From contig CAYGSU010000079.1 of the NCBI GenBank assembly GCA_964352715.1, forward strand, positions 1-15,810: a stretch of DNA of 15,810 nucleotides, given 5' to 3'. Numbering within the stretch: position 1 is the first letter of the stretch; every line of letters starts with the position of its first letter. Source of the stretch: JAVKBW01 sp964352715 (GTDB lineage: Bacteria > Pseudomonadota > Alphaproteobacteria > UBA8366 > Aestuariispiraceae). A program made the position numbers and the translations under genes. The notes beneath the pieces were generated by a model, which saw only the letters and a list, made by a program, of their open reading frames with translations, ran no database searches and had not been told where the DNA came from. Shown piece by piece: positions 6,836 to 13,141 of this stretch.

Positions 6836-9697
6836 ATGACCACTGAGACGCCTGACTATAAGGATACCCTGTCCCTGCCGAATACGGATTTTCCGATGCG
6901 CGCCGGTTTGCCGCAGAAGGAACCGGAAATTTTGCAGCGGTGGCAGGATATCGGGCTGTGGCAAAAGCTTCGTGACCAGTCTAAAGGGCGCGAGAAATTC
7001 ATTCTGCATGATGGGCCTCCCTATGCGAACGGTCATCTGCATATCGGCCACGCCCTGAACAAGATTCTGAAGGACATCATCAACCGGTCACAGCAGGTGA
7101 TGGGCAAGGACGCCAATTACGTTCCTGGATGGGACTGCCACGGCCTGCCGATCGAATGGAAAATCGAAGAACAGTACCGCGCCGACGGCAAGGACAAGGA
7201 CGCGGTGCCGATCGCGGAATTCCGCCGCCAATGTCGCGATTTTGCGGCAAAGTGGATCGACGTCCAGCGCACCGAATTCAAGCGGCTCGGCGTCCTCGGG
7301 GACTGGGAAAACCCCTATATGACGATGGACTACACGGCCGAGGCGCTGATCGCCGGCGAAATCGGCAAGTTCCTGATGAATGGCAGCCTGTTCCGTGGCG
7401 CACGCCCGGTCTGGTGGTCGGCGGTGGAGAAAACAGCGCTGGCGGAAGCCGAAGCCGAATACATGGAACACAAGTCGACGACGATCTGGGTCCGCTTCCC
7501 GATCGCCAAACCGGCCGTGCCGGAACTGGAAGGCGCGGATATTGTCATCTGGACGACCACGCCGTGGACCATTCCGGGTAACCGCGCCGTGGCCTATGGC
7601 GAGGAAATCGCCTACGGTCTTTACGAAGTGACCGCGCTGGGTGAGGGCGCGAAAGGCGCTGCGGTCGGTGACAGGCTGGTTCTGGCTGACAGTCTTGCCG
7701 GATCGACGGCGGATCAGGCGAAAATCACGCTTTCGCGTGTCTGCGATATTTCCACGCTTGACGGCACTGTCTGCCGGCATCCGCTGGCCGGCCACGCCGA
7801 CGCGGACGGGTATTTCGACTTTGACGTACCGGTTCTCAAAGGCGGTTTCGTGACTGACGACGCCGGTACCGGCTTTGTGCATGTCGCGCCGGGCCACGGC
7901 GCAGATGACTGGCATCTCGGCGTCGCCAACGGCATCGAGATTCCGCAGACAGTCGGTGAAGACGGCGCCTTCTACGATTTCGTTCCGGTCTTCGGCGGCA
8001 AGGTCGTGATCACCCAGGACGGCAAGGAAGGCGATGCCAACCCGACAGCGATGCGGGAGCTGGCTGTGGCCGGCAAGCTGCTGGCGAAGGGCAGTCTGCG
8101 GCACCAGTATCCGCATTCCTGGCGGTCGAAAGCGCCGCTGATCTTCCGCAACACCGCGCAGTGGTTCATTTCGATGGAAACCAACGACCTGCGCAAGAAG
8201 GCGCTGGCGGGTATCGAGTCTACAGAGTTTTTCCCCGCACGTGGTAAAAACCGGCTGTATTCGATGATCGAGGGCCGGCCGGACTGGTGCCTGTCGCGGC
8301 AGCGCGCCTGGGGTGTGCCTATTCCCGTTTTCGTGCATAAGGAAACCGGCGAGCCGTTACGCGACCAGGCGGTTGTTGATCGCGTGATTGCGGTGTTCAA
8401 GGAAGAAGGATCGGATGCGTGGTTTTCATCGCCGCCGTCCCGTTTTCTTGGGAATGACTATGACGCGGATGATTACGAACAGGTGCGAGATATCGCCGAT
8501 GTCTGGTTTGATTCAGGCTCAACCCACGCATTCTGTCTTGAACAGAGGGAAGACCTCGCCTGGCCGGCGAACCTGTATCTTGAAGGGTCGGACCAGCATC
8601 GCGGCTGGTTCCATTCCTCATTGCTGGAAAGCTGCGGAACGCGCGGCCGCCCGCCTTACGACCAGATTCTGACACACGGCTTCATCATGGCGGAAGACGG
8701 TCGCAAGATGTCGAAGTCACTGGGCAACACGGTTGATCCGCAGGTGGTGAACGACAAATACGGCGCGGAAATCACCCGGCTTTGGGTTGTTGCGCAGGAC
8801 TACACCCGCGACATGCGGGTGGGCGAAAACACCCTGAAGCAGATGACCGACTATTACCGGCGGTTCCGCAATACGTTCCGCTGGATGCTCGGCGCCCTAT
8901 CGACATTCGATCCGTCACAGCGCGTTGCACCTGAAAACATGCCCGAACTGGAACGGCTGATGATGCACCGGCTGTCGGAACTTGATGGCATCGTGCGCGA
9001 ATCCTATGACAGATATGACCTGAACCGGGTGTTCCGGGAGCTGCACGATTTCTGTTCGGGTGATCTGTCGGCGCTATACTTCGATATCCGCAAGGATTGC
9101 GTCTACTGCGATGCCCTTGACGATCCAAAGCGGCTAGCGTGTCTCAGCGTGCTCGACACGCTGTTCAATACGCTGACGGTCTGGCTTGCGCCGATCCTGT
9201 GCTTCACGACAGAAGAAGCCTGGCTGATCCGCAACGGCGATGGCGCGGAAACCAGCGTGCATCTGCGCACCTTCCCGGATATTCCGGCATCGTGGCGTGA
9301 CCAGCCGCTGGCGGACAAATGGGAAACCATTGCAAAAATCCGCCGGGTTGTTCTGGGCGCTCTGGAAGTTGAACGGGCCGAAAAGCGGATCGGGGCGAGC
9401 CTTCAGGCCGCGCCGACGATTTATCTGACCGAGGAAACGGCAGCCGCTGTAAAGGATATCGATCTCGCGGAAGTGACGATCACATCCGATCATTCGGTTT
9501 CGACAGATCCTGCGCCTGAAGGGGCCTACAGGTTGAACGATGTGCCGGATATCGCGGTAACAGTGTCACTGGCGGACGGCGAGAAGTGCCAGCGCTGCTG
9601 GCGGGTTCTACCGGATGTCGGCAATTACCCTGCCGCGCCGGAAACCTGCGGCCGGTGCGCCGATGTCGTCAGCCATCTTCGCGCCGCGGCGGAATAG
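6836..9697 (+). CDS. ileS: Isoleucyl-tRNA synthetase
   Basis: The product (953 aa) charges tRNA-Ile and edits misactivated valine in the cytoplasm. The class I signature PPYANGHLHIGH ends in HIGH at 69-72 and the second signature KMSKS is at 624-628. The CP1 editing domain contains WTTTPWTIPGN and GTGFVHVAPGHGADDW. The C-terminal zinc knuckle is complete, with C918, C921, C938 and C941. The zinc-binding tail and bacterial motif set indicate the standard bacterial type (IleS1), not the mupirocin-resistant eukaryote-like type. ATG at 6836 has only a weak GAAG 7 nt upstream. It follows ribF by 89 bp, and lspA begins inside its last codons. No T-box leader is seen. The intergenic A8 run and short GGGC/GCCC dyad (about 6760-6795) do not form a recognisable terminator. 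Confidence 0.98.
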   Translation: MTTETPDYKDTLSLPNTDFPMRAGLPQKEPEILQRWQDIGLWQKLRDQSKGREKFILHDGPPYANGHLHIGHALNKILKDIINRSQQVMGKDANYVPGWDCHGLPIEWKIEEQYRADGKDKDAVPIAEFRRQCRDFAAKWIDVQRTEFKRLGVLGDWENPYMTMDYTAEALIAGEIGKFLMNGSLFRGARPVWWSAVEKTALAEAEAEYMEHKSTTIWVRFPIAKPAVPELEGADIVIWTTTPWTIPGNRAVAYGEEIAYGLYEVTALGEGAKGAAVGDRLVLADSLAGSTADQAKITLSRVCDISTLDGTVCRHPLAGHADADGYFDFDVPVLKGGFVTDDAGTGFVHVAPGHGADDWHLGVANGIEIPQTVGEDGAFYDFVPVFGGKVVITQDGKEGDANPTAMRELAVAGKLLAKGSLRHQYPHSWRSKAPLIFRNTAQWFISMETNDLRKKALAGIESTEFFPARGKNRLYSMIEGRPDWCLSRQRAWGVPIPVFVHKETGEPLRDQAVVDRVIAVFKEEGSDAWFSSPPSRFLGNDYDADDYEQVRDIADVWFDSGSTHAFCLEQREDLAWPANLYLEGSDQHRGWFHSSLLESCGTRGRPPYDQILTHGFIMAEDGRKMSKSLGNTVDPQVVNDKYGAEITRLWVVAQDYTRDMRVGENTLKQMTDYYRRFRNTFRWMLGALSTFDPSQRVAPENMPELERLMMHRLSELDGIVRESYDRYDLNRVFRELHDFCSGDLSALYFDIRKDCVYCDALDDPKRLACLSVLDTLFNTLTVWLAPILCFTTEEAWLIRNGDGAETSVHLRTFPDIPASWRDQPLADKWETIAKIRRVVLGALEVERAEKRIGASLQAAPTIYLTEETAAAVKDIDLAEVTITSDHSVSTDPAPEGAYRLNDVPDIAVTVSLADGEKCQRCWRVLPDVGNYPAAPETCGRCADVVSHLRAAAE

Positions 9698-10187
9698 GGC
9701 CTTGTTGAAACTCGGCCTTGCGGTTGCGTTTCTTGTGGTCGCCTTCGATCAAGCCACCAAGTGGTATGTCGTGCACCATGTCATGGATCCGCCGACAATC
9801 ATCGCGCTGACCGGCTTTATCGATGTGGTGATGGTGTGGAACCGGGGGATCAGTTTCGGTTTCCTGGGCAGCGATAATGCCGCTGCGCCGCTGATCCTGG
9901 CCGGTCTGGCGGCGCTGATCGTGGTGGTTCTGTTTTTCTGGCTGCGTCGGGTTTCAAGCCGTTTTCTGGCACTGGCGCTGGGGCTGGTAATCGGCGGCGC
10001 GGTCGGAAACATCATCGACCGTCTGCAATGGGGCGCTGTCGCCGATTTCATTTCGGTGACGCTGTCCTTCATTCCGCTGGCGCTGTTCAACCCGTGGCCG
10101 GCCTTCAATGTTGCCGATGCCGCGATATCGGTCGGGGTTGTGCTTATCCTGATCGACGGGTTCTTCCTGCAGCAGCCGAAACGCTGA
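9663..10187 (+). CDS. lspA: Lipoprotein signal peptidase (signal peptidase II)
   Basis: The product (174 aa) is an inner-membrane aspartic protease that cleaves the signal peptide of lipidated prolipoproteins. The predicted four membrane segments lie at about 14-30, 74-95, 100-118 and 150-168. Catalytic aspartates are D119 in GNIIDRL and D152 in FNVADAAI. The family motif at 60-67 reads NRGISFGF, a form common in alphaproteobacteria. ATG at 9663 overlaps the end of ileS by 35 bp, which points to coupled translation. An ATG-less extension to 9615 would overlap more deeply and add an unlikely N-terminus, while TTG at 9702 or 9705 is possible and would leave a shorter N-terminus. No strong ribosome binding site decides between them. 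A lipoprotein substrate gene lies next downstream. Confidence 0.95.
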   Translation: MSSAIFAPRRNRALLKLGLAVAFLVVAFDQATKWYVVHHVMDPPTIIALTGFIDVVMVWNRGISFGFLGSDNAAAPLILAGLAALIVVVLFFWLRRVSSRFLALALGLVIGGAVGNIIDRLQWGAVADFISVTLSFIPLALFNPWPAFNVADAAISVGVVLILIDGFFLQQPKR

Positions 10188-10214
10188 TTTTTGACCTTAA
10201 TCAGCGACACGGCG

Positions 10215-10253
10215 TTGCAGAATCCGGAGAATTACCACATATCTATAGATATG
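10215..10253 (+). promoter_or_regulatory. TTGCAG -35 candidate and 16-bp perfect palindrome at the lipoprotein start
   Basis: CATATCTATAGATATG (10238-10253) is a perfect 16-bp palindrome, AT-rich within GC-rich DNA, and its last three bases are the ATG of the lipoprotein gene. TTGCAG at 10215-10220 lies 17-19 bp before -10-like hexamers inside the palindrome (CATATC at 10238 or TATCTA at 10240). If used, transcription would start at or beside the ATG, giving a leaderless message. The palindrome could equally be an operator. Confidence 0.35.
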
Positions 10254-10853
10254 AGACGGAAAATGGCATCTTCCCTTAAGATTGCTTCGGTTGCGGCGGT
10301 TCTCGCGGTAACGCTGAACGCGTGCGGCAGCAATGTCGGCGAGGTTCTCGGTCTGGAGAACAAACCGCCCGATGAGTTCTCCGTCGTGAAGCGGGCCCCG
10401 CTGACCCTGCCCCCCGATTACGGGCTTCGTCCGCCCGAACCCGGCAAGGCCGAGCGCAATGCGGTAACCCCGCGTGACAATGCGCGTCAGGCTGTGTTGG
10501 GGTCGGAAAGTCTGTCAGAACGTGACAAGCAGAAAATCATTCAGGCCCGCAAGGCGGCCGGTCAGGACGCATCCGAACTGGCCCTGCTGAATCAGGCGGA
10601 TGCGCTGAACGCATCGCCTGAAATCCGTCAGGTCGTGAACGAGGAAAGCCAGGCGCTGGCCGAGGAACAGGAAAACTTCGTCGACGATCTTCTGTTCTGG
10701 AAGGATCCCGAAGAGCCGGGGGCGATTGTCGATGCCACAGAAGAAAACCGACGGCTTCAGGAAAATGCCGGTCTCGGCAAGCCAGTGACCGAAGGCGACA
10801 CGCCCACGATCCAGCGCGAAAGCGAAACATCGCCGTTCCAGTGGCCGTTCTAG
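10251..10853 (+). CDS. DUF3035 family lipoprotein
   Basis: The product (200 aa) starts with a basic n-region (MRRK), a hydrophobic core, and the lipobox LNAC with lipidation site C25. This predicts an exported lipoprotein processed by the adjacent LspA. Mature-protein signatures of DUF3035 are KPPDEFSVVKRAPLTLPPDY (38-57), with LRPPEPG just after, VDDLLFWKDPEEPG, and a C-terminal GKPVTEGDTPTI. The mature part is charged, proline-rich and lacks membrane segments. The gene regularly follows lspA in alphaproteobacteria, usually ahead of M16 peptidase genes, which are not found here. The start is uncertain: ATG at 10251 gives the best signal peptide but has no ribosome binding site, ATG at 10263 is possible, and the open frame extends back to TTG at 10191. 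Function of the family is unknown. Confidence 0.87.
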   Translation: MRRKMASSLKIASVAAVLAVTLNACGSNVGEVLGLENKPPDEFSVVKRAPLTLPPDYGLRPPEPGKAERNAVTPRDNARQAVLGSESLSERDKQKIIQARKAAGQDASELALLNQADALNASPEIRQVVNEESQALAEEQENFVDDLLFWKDPEEPGAIVDATEENRRLQENAGLGKPVTEGDTPTIQRESETSPFQWPF

Positions 10854-10883
10854 CGTCTGCCGCCGATTGTCTGCCGGCAGACG
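10854..10883 (+). terminator. Hairpin after DUF3035 gene, possible terminator
   Basis: CGTCTGCCG (10854-10862) pairs with CGGCAGACG (10875-10883) as a 9-bp GC-rich stem with a 12-nt loop, starting one base after the stop codon. An alternative fold uses the perfect 14-bp palindrome GTCTGCCGGCAGAC (10869-10882). What follows is GT-rich (GTTTGTTGTC at 10891-10900), not a clean T-run, so termination strength is doubtful. It marks the likely end of the ribF-to-lipoprotein block. Confidence 0.4.
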
Positions 10884-10908
10884 TCAGGGCGTTTGTTGTC
10901 ATTAGCTG

Positions 10909-11346
10909 ATGGGAACGACAGCCGTATATGGCGGGCTGTTTCTGGCTGCCTTTATTGCCGCGACGATTTTTCCGTTTCAATCCGAATTCGCCCTCGTCGG
11001 TCTGTTGGTTACCGACGACTATTCCATCCTTTTGCTCATACTGGTCGCCAGTATCGGCAACACGCTGGGCTCGGTGGTCAACTGGCTGCTGGGGCGAGGC
11101 ATAGAAACATTCCGCGACCGGCGCTGGTTTCCGGTGAAGCCGCAGCAGCTTGAAAAGGCGGTTTCCTGGTATCGGCGCTACGGCCAGTGGTCGCTTCTGT
11201 TGAGCTGGGCGCCGTTTATCGGCGATCCGCTGACCGTGGCGGCGGGTGTGCTGCGCGAGCCGTTCTGGATGTTCCTGCTGCTGGTCGCCACCGCCAAGAC
11301 CGGACGCTACATCGTCGTCGCGGCGATTACGCTGCAGTGGATGTAA
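10909..11346 (+). CDS. yqaA: YqaA family (DedA/VTT-like) membrane protein
   Basis: The product (145 aa) is a small integral membrane protein closely resembling E. coli YqaA. Hydrophobic segments lie at about 5-22, 38-62, 94-115 and 118-142. Conserved features are FPFQSE with E26 near the first segment, GNTLGSVVNWLLGR (50-63), RRYGQWSLLLSWAPFIGD (89-106) and KTGRYIVVAA near the end. The arginine-aromatic-glycine followed by a PxxGD turn is characteristic of the DedA/VTT superfamily, whose larger members are lipid carrier flippases or affect membrane homeostasis. The specific role of YqaA is unproven. No clear ribosome binding site precedes the ATG. The stop codon TAA abuts the TAG of the convergent LysR gene with no base between them. 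Confidence 0.87.
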   Translation: MGTTAVYGGLFLAAFIAATIFPFQSEFALVGLLVTDDYSILLLILVASIGNTLGSVVNWLLGRGIETFRDRRWFPVKPQQLEKAVSWYRRYGQWSLLLSWAPFIGDPLTVAAGVLREPFWMFLLLVATAKTGRYIVVAAITLQWM

Positions 11347-12243
11347 CTAGGCTTCTGTCTGATCGGGTATTCGAGACAGCAGCCAGTCTCGGAAAAGCGT
11401 TGTCCGTGGGTCGCCGACATTCCGTTGCGGGGTTACCAGATAGTAGATGTGCTTTGGCCAGGCGATATGGGGATGCGCCAGAAGCAGCCTGCCATCGGCC
11501 AGGTCGCGCTCGATCAGCAGTTTAGGCACGATTGCGACGCCGATGCCTCTGACGGCGGCTTCGATCGCAGCATCGAACTGGCTGTAGAAAACGCCTTTCG
11601 GTTCTTCATGCAGGGTCAGGCCCAGTGTCTTGAACCAGATCTGCCACGAAATCGGCCTCGAATAGACATGAATGGCCTGATGGTTGAGCAGGGCGCCGGG
11701 ATCGTCGGCGGGAATCGGCACAAGCCGGGGCGATGCAACGGCGGCCAGTCCTTCCGGCATCAGCCTGTCGGCGATCATGCCGCGAAACGGCGGGTCGCCC
11801 TGGACGATGCCGATATCGAAGGCCTCCGGGTCGATATCGCTGTTCGAAACATAGGTGGCGATATTCACGGATATATCCGGATAGGTTTCGGAAAATGCGA
11901 TGCTGAGCGGCAGCAGCCAGCGTGTGCCGAGCGTAGGGTAACAGCCGACGGACAGGCTGCCGGCGACGGAGCCGAACCGTTGCAACCGGATAACCAGCGA
12001 GTCGAGCTGGGTCAGAAGCGGTCCTGTCTCGGCCAGCAAGGCCCGGCCGGCGGGGGTCGGGTCAACCCGGCGGCGTTGACGCACGAACAGATCCTGACCG
12101 AGAAACTCTTCCAGCAGCCTGATCTGCCGGCTGACGGCGCCCTGCGTCAGGTTCAGCTCCTCCGCCGCGCGGGTGAAGTTGCTGTAGCGCGCGGCGGCTT
12201 CAAAACATTGCAGCGCCGTGGTTGATGGCAGATTTCGTTTCAT
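11347..12243 (-). CDS. LysR-type transcriptional regulator (GcvA-like)
   Basis: The product (298 aa) has the usual LysR-family length. The N-terminal winged helix-turn-helix (about 6-65) reads FEAAARYSNFTRAAEELNL, then TQGAVSRQIRLLEEFLG, a very typical GcvA-subgroup recognition region, followed by the linker helix and a periplasmic-binding-protein-like effector domain (about 93-290). It is divergent from the 2-oxoglutarate-dependent hydroxylase gene with 124 bp between start codons, the classic arrangement for a LysR regulator and its target. A dyad resembling a T-N11-A LysR box lies in that gap. The effector is unknown. Its 3' end abuts yqaA directly. There is no strong ribosome binding site before the ATG at 12243. 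Confidence 0.93.
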   Translation of the reverse strand: MKRNLPSTTALQCFEAAARYSNFTRAAEELNLTQGAVSRQIRLLEEFLGQDLFVRQRRRVDPTPAGRALLAETGPLLTQLDSLVIRLQRFGSVAGSLSVGCYPTLGTRWLLPLSIAFSETYPDISVNIATYVSNSDIDPEAFDIGIVQGDPPFRGMIADRLMPEGLAAVASPRLVPIPADDPGALLNHQAIHVYSRPISWQIWFKTLGLTLHEEPKGVFYSQFDAAIEAAVRGIGVAIVPKLLIERDLADGRLLLAHPHIAWPKHIYYLVTPQRNVGDPRTTLFRDWLLSRIPDQTEA

Positions 12244-12261
12244 GGCGTCATTTCGATGGTA

Positions 12262-12292
12262 TTTTCATGAGGAAAACTGATCAAAACATGAG
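12262..12292. promoter_or_regulatory. Candidate LysR operator: TTTTC-N5-GAAAA dyad plus CATGAG repeats 21 bp apart
   Basis: TTTTC (12262-12266) and GAAAA (12272-12276) form a 15-bp inverted repeat that includes a T-N11-A core, the standard LysR-box shape. CATGAG occurs at 12266-12271 and again at 12287-12292, 21 bp apart or two helical turns, each followed by an A-run. TGATCA (12278-12283) lies between. This fits paired recognition and activation half-sites for a LysR tetramer. Binding by the adjacent regulator is inferred. Confidence 0.5.
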
Positions 12293-12367
12293 AAATCACC
12301 GCTTCACAGCGGGATAGATATTAGGTTTTATCACCATTCGATCATTTTCGAAATGGGGAGTCAGGTA

Positions 12368-13036
12368 ATGCCATCAGCCGCCCTTGCGATGGACCCGGAT
12401 GTGAAGCTGATTCAGGAAAGCTTCGCCCACCCGCCGGAAACGGAACGGGTCGCCGGGTTTGTGCCCAGCCCGTATATCCGGAAATTGTCGCTGTCTTTCG
12501 ATATCGCCTGCCTTCGGGAAGGCCTGGACGAATGCCTGCAACGAGCTGACTTCATGGGCGACATGCAGGATCAGGGCTTCGCCGCCCTGCCGTTGACTTT
12601 GCGGCCGGGTGAAACCGACGTTTCCGCGAATGACCTGTCAGGCCGGTTCTGGTGCCGGCCCGACGACAGCTATGTCGAAGTGCCGCGTGAAGACTTGGTC
12701 GACGAGGCGGCGTTCAGCCTGTTCAACCCGGTCTTTGCCGGCACGTATTTCGAAGAGGTTCACCGGCAGCTTTCGGACCGCTTTGTGATCGGCCGCATGC
12801 GGATACTGTCGAAAGGTCTGTACAACTGCAATTCCTGGCATCGCGATCCGGAGCCGCGCCTGCATATTCCGGTTATCAGCAATCCCGGCTCGCTGTTCGT
12901 GGTTAACAATCACGTGACGCATCTGCCGGCGGATGGCAGTGTCTATTTCACCGATACGCGCGGGTATCACACGGCGCTGAACGGCGGCGAACAACGCCGG
13001 GTGCATCTTGTCGCGGCTTTGGTCGGTACGCGTTGA
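12368..13036 (+). CDS. Fe(II)/2-oxoglutarate-dependent hydroxylase, aspartyl/asparaginyl beta-hydroxylase-like
   Basis: The product (222 aa) has a C-terminal double-stranded beta-helix of the aspartyl/asparaginyl beta-hydroxylase type (PF05118-like). The visible metal site is H158-x-D160 in WHRDPEPRLHIPVI and H201 in YHTALNGG, with R211 in RRVHLVAAL as the probable 2-oxoglutarate ligand. The H-x-D form is the one seen in free amino acid hydroxylases such as proline 3-hydroxylase; vertebrate AspH lacks the aspartate ligand. The N-terminal 140 residues are less recognisable and may form the substrate cap. ATG at 12368 is preferred over ATG at 12353 because GGGGAG (12355-12360) lies 7 nt upstream. 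No signal peptide is seen. It is divergent from a LysR regulator that probably controls it. The substrate is unknown. Family placement is good, chemistry inferred. Confidence 0.75.
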   Translation: MPSAALAMDPDVKLIQESFAHPPETERVAGFVPSPYIRKLSLSFDIACLREGLDECLQRADFMGDMQDQGFAALPLTLRPGETDVSANDLSGRFWCRPDDSYVEVPREDLVDEAAFSLFNPVFAGTYFEEVHRQLSDRFVIGRMRILSKGLYNCNSWHRDPEPRLHIPVISNPGSLFVVNNHVTHLPADGSVYFTDTRGYHTALNGGEQRRVHLVAALVGTR

Positions 13037-13078
13037 ATTGTCGCAAACGCGGAGTGGTACATGCACCGGTGTCTCCGG

Positions 13079-13126
13079 TATATTCCCGCGCGTGATTAAA
13101 GTCGCCTGTTGTTCAGGCGGAACAAC
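13079..13126 (+). promoter_or_regulatory. ATPase leader: TATATT -10 candidate and two mutually exclusive hairpins
   Basis: TATATT at 13079-13084 is a good -10 but has no convincing -35 at the right distance. Downstream, CGCCTG-TTGTT-CAGGCG (13103-13119) and GTTGTTC-AGGCG-GAACAAC (13108-13126) are both perfect stem-loops sharing bases, so only one can form at a time. The second ends a few nucleotides before the AAGAGA ribosome binding site of the ATPase gene. A structural switch controlling translation is possible but speculative. Confidence 0.35.
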
Positions 13127-13141
13127 GACCAAGAGACACCG

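Noticed and set aside
7088..8338. Long minus-strand open frame (416 codons) opposite ileS
   Set aside because: It lies wholly within the well-defined ileS gene and its translation is arginine/histidine-rich with no family features.
9615..9662. Upstream extension of lspA to 9615
   Set aside because: It would overlap ileS by 83 bp, covers the conserved ileS zinc knuckle coding region, and adds residues unlike LspA N-termini.
13029..13051. CGCGTT/AACGCG hairpin after the hydroxylase gene as a terminator
   Set aside because: The 6-bp stem overlaps the last codons, has an 11-nt loop and is followed by GAGTGG with no T-tract.
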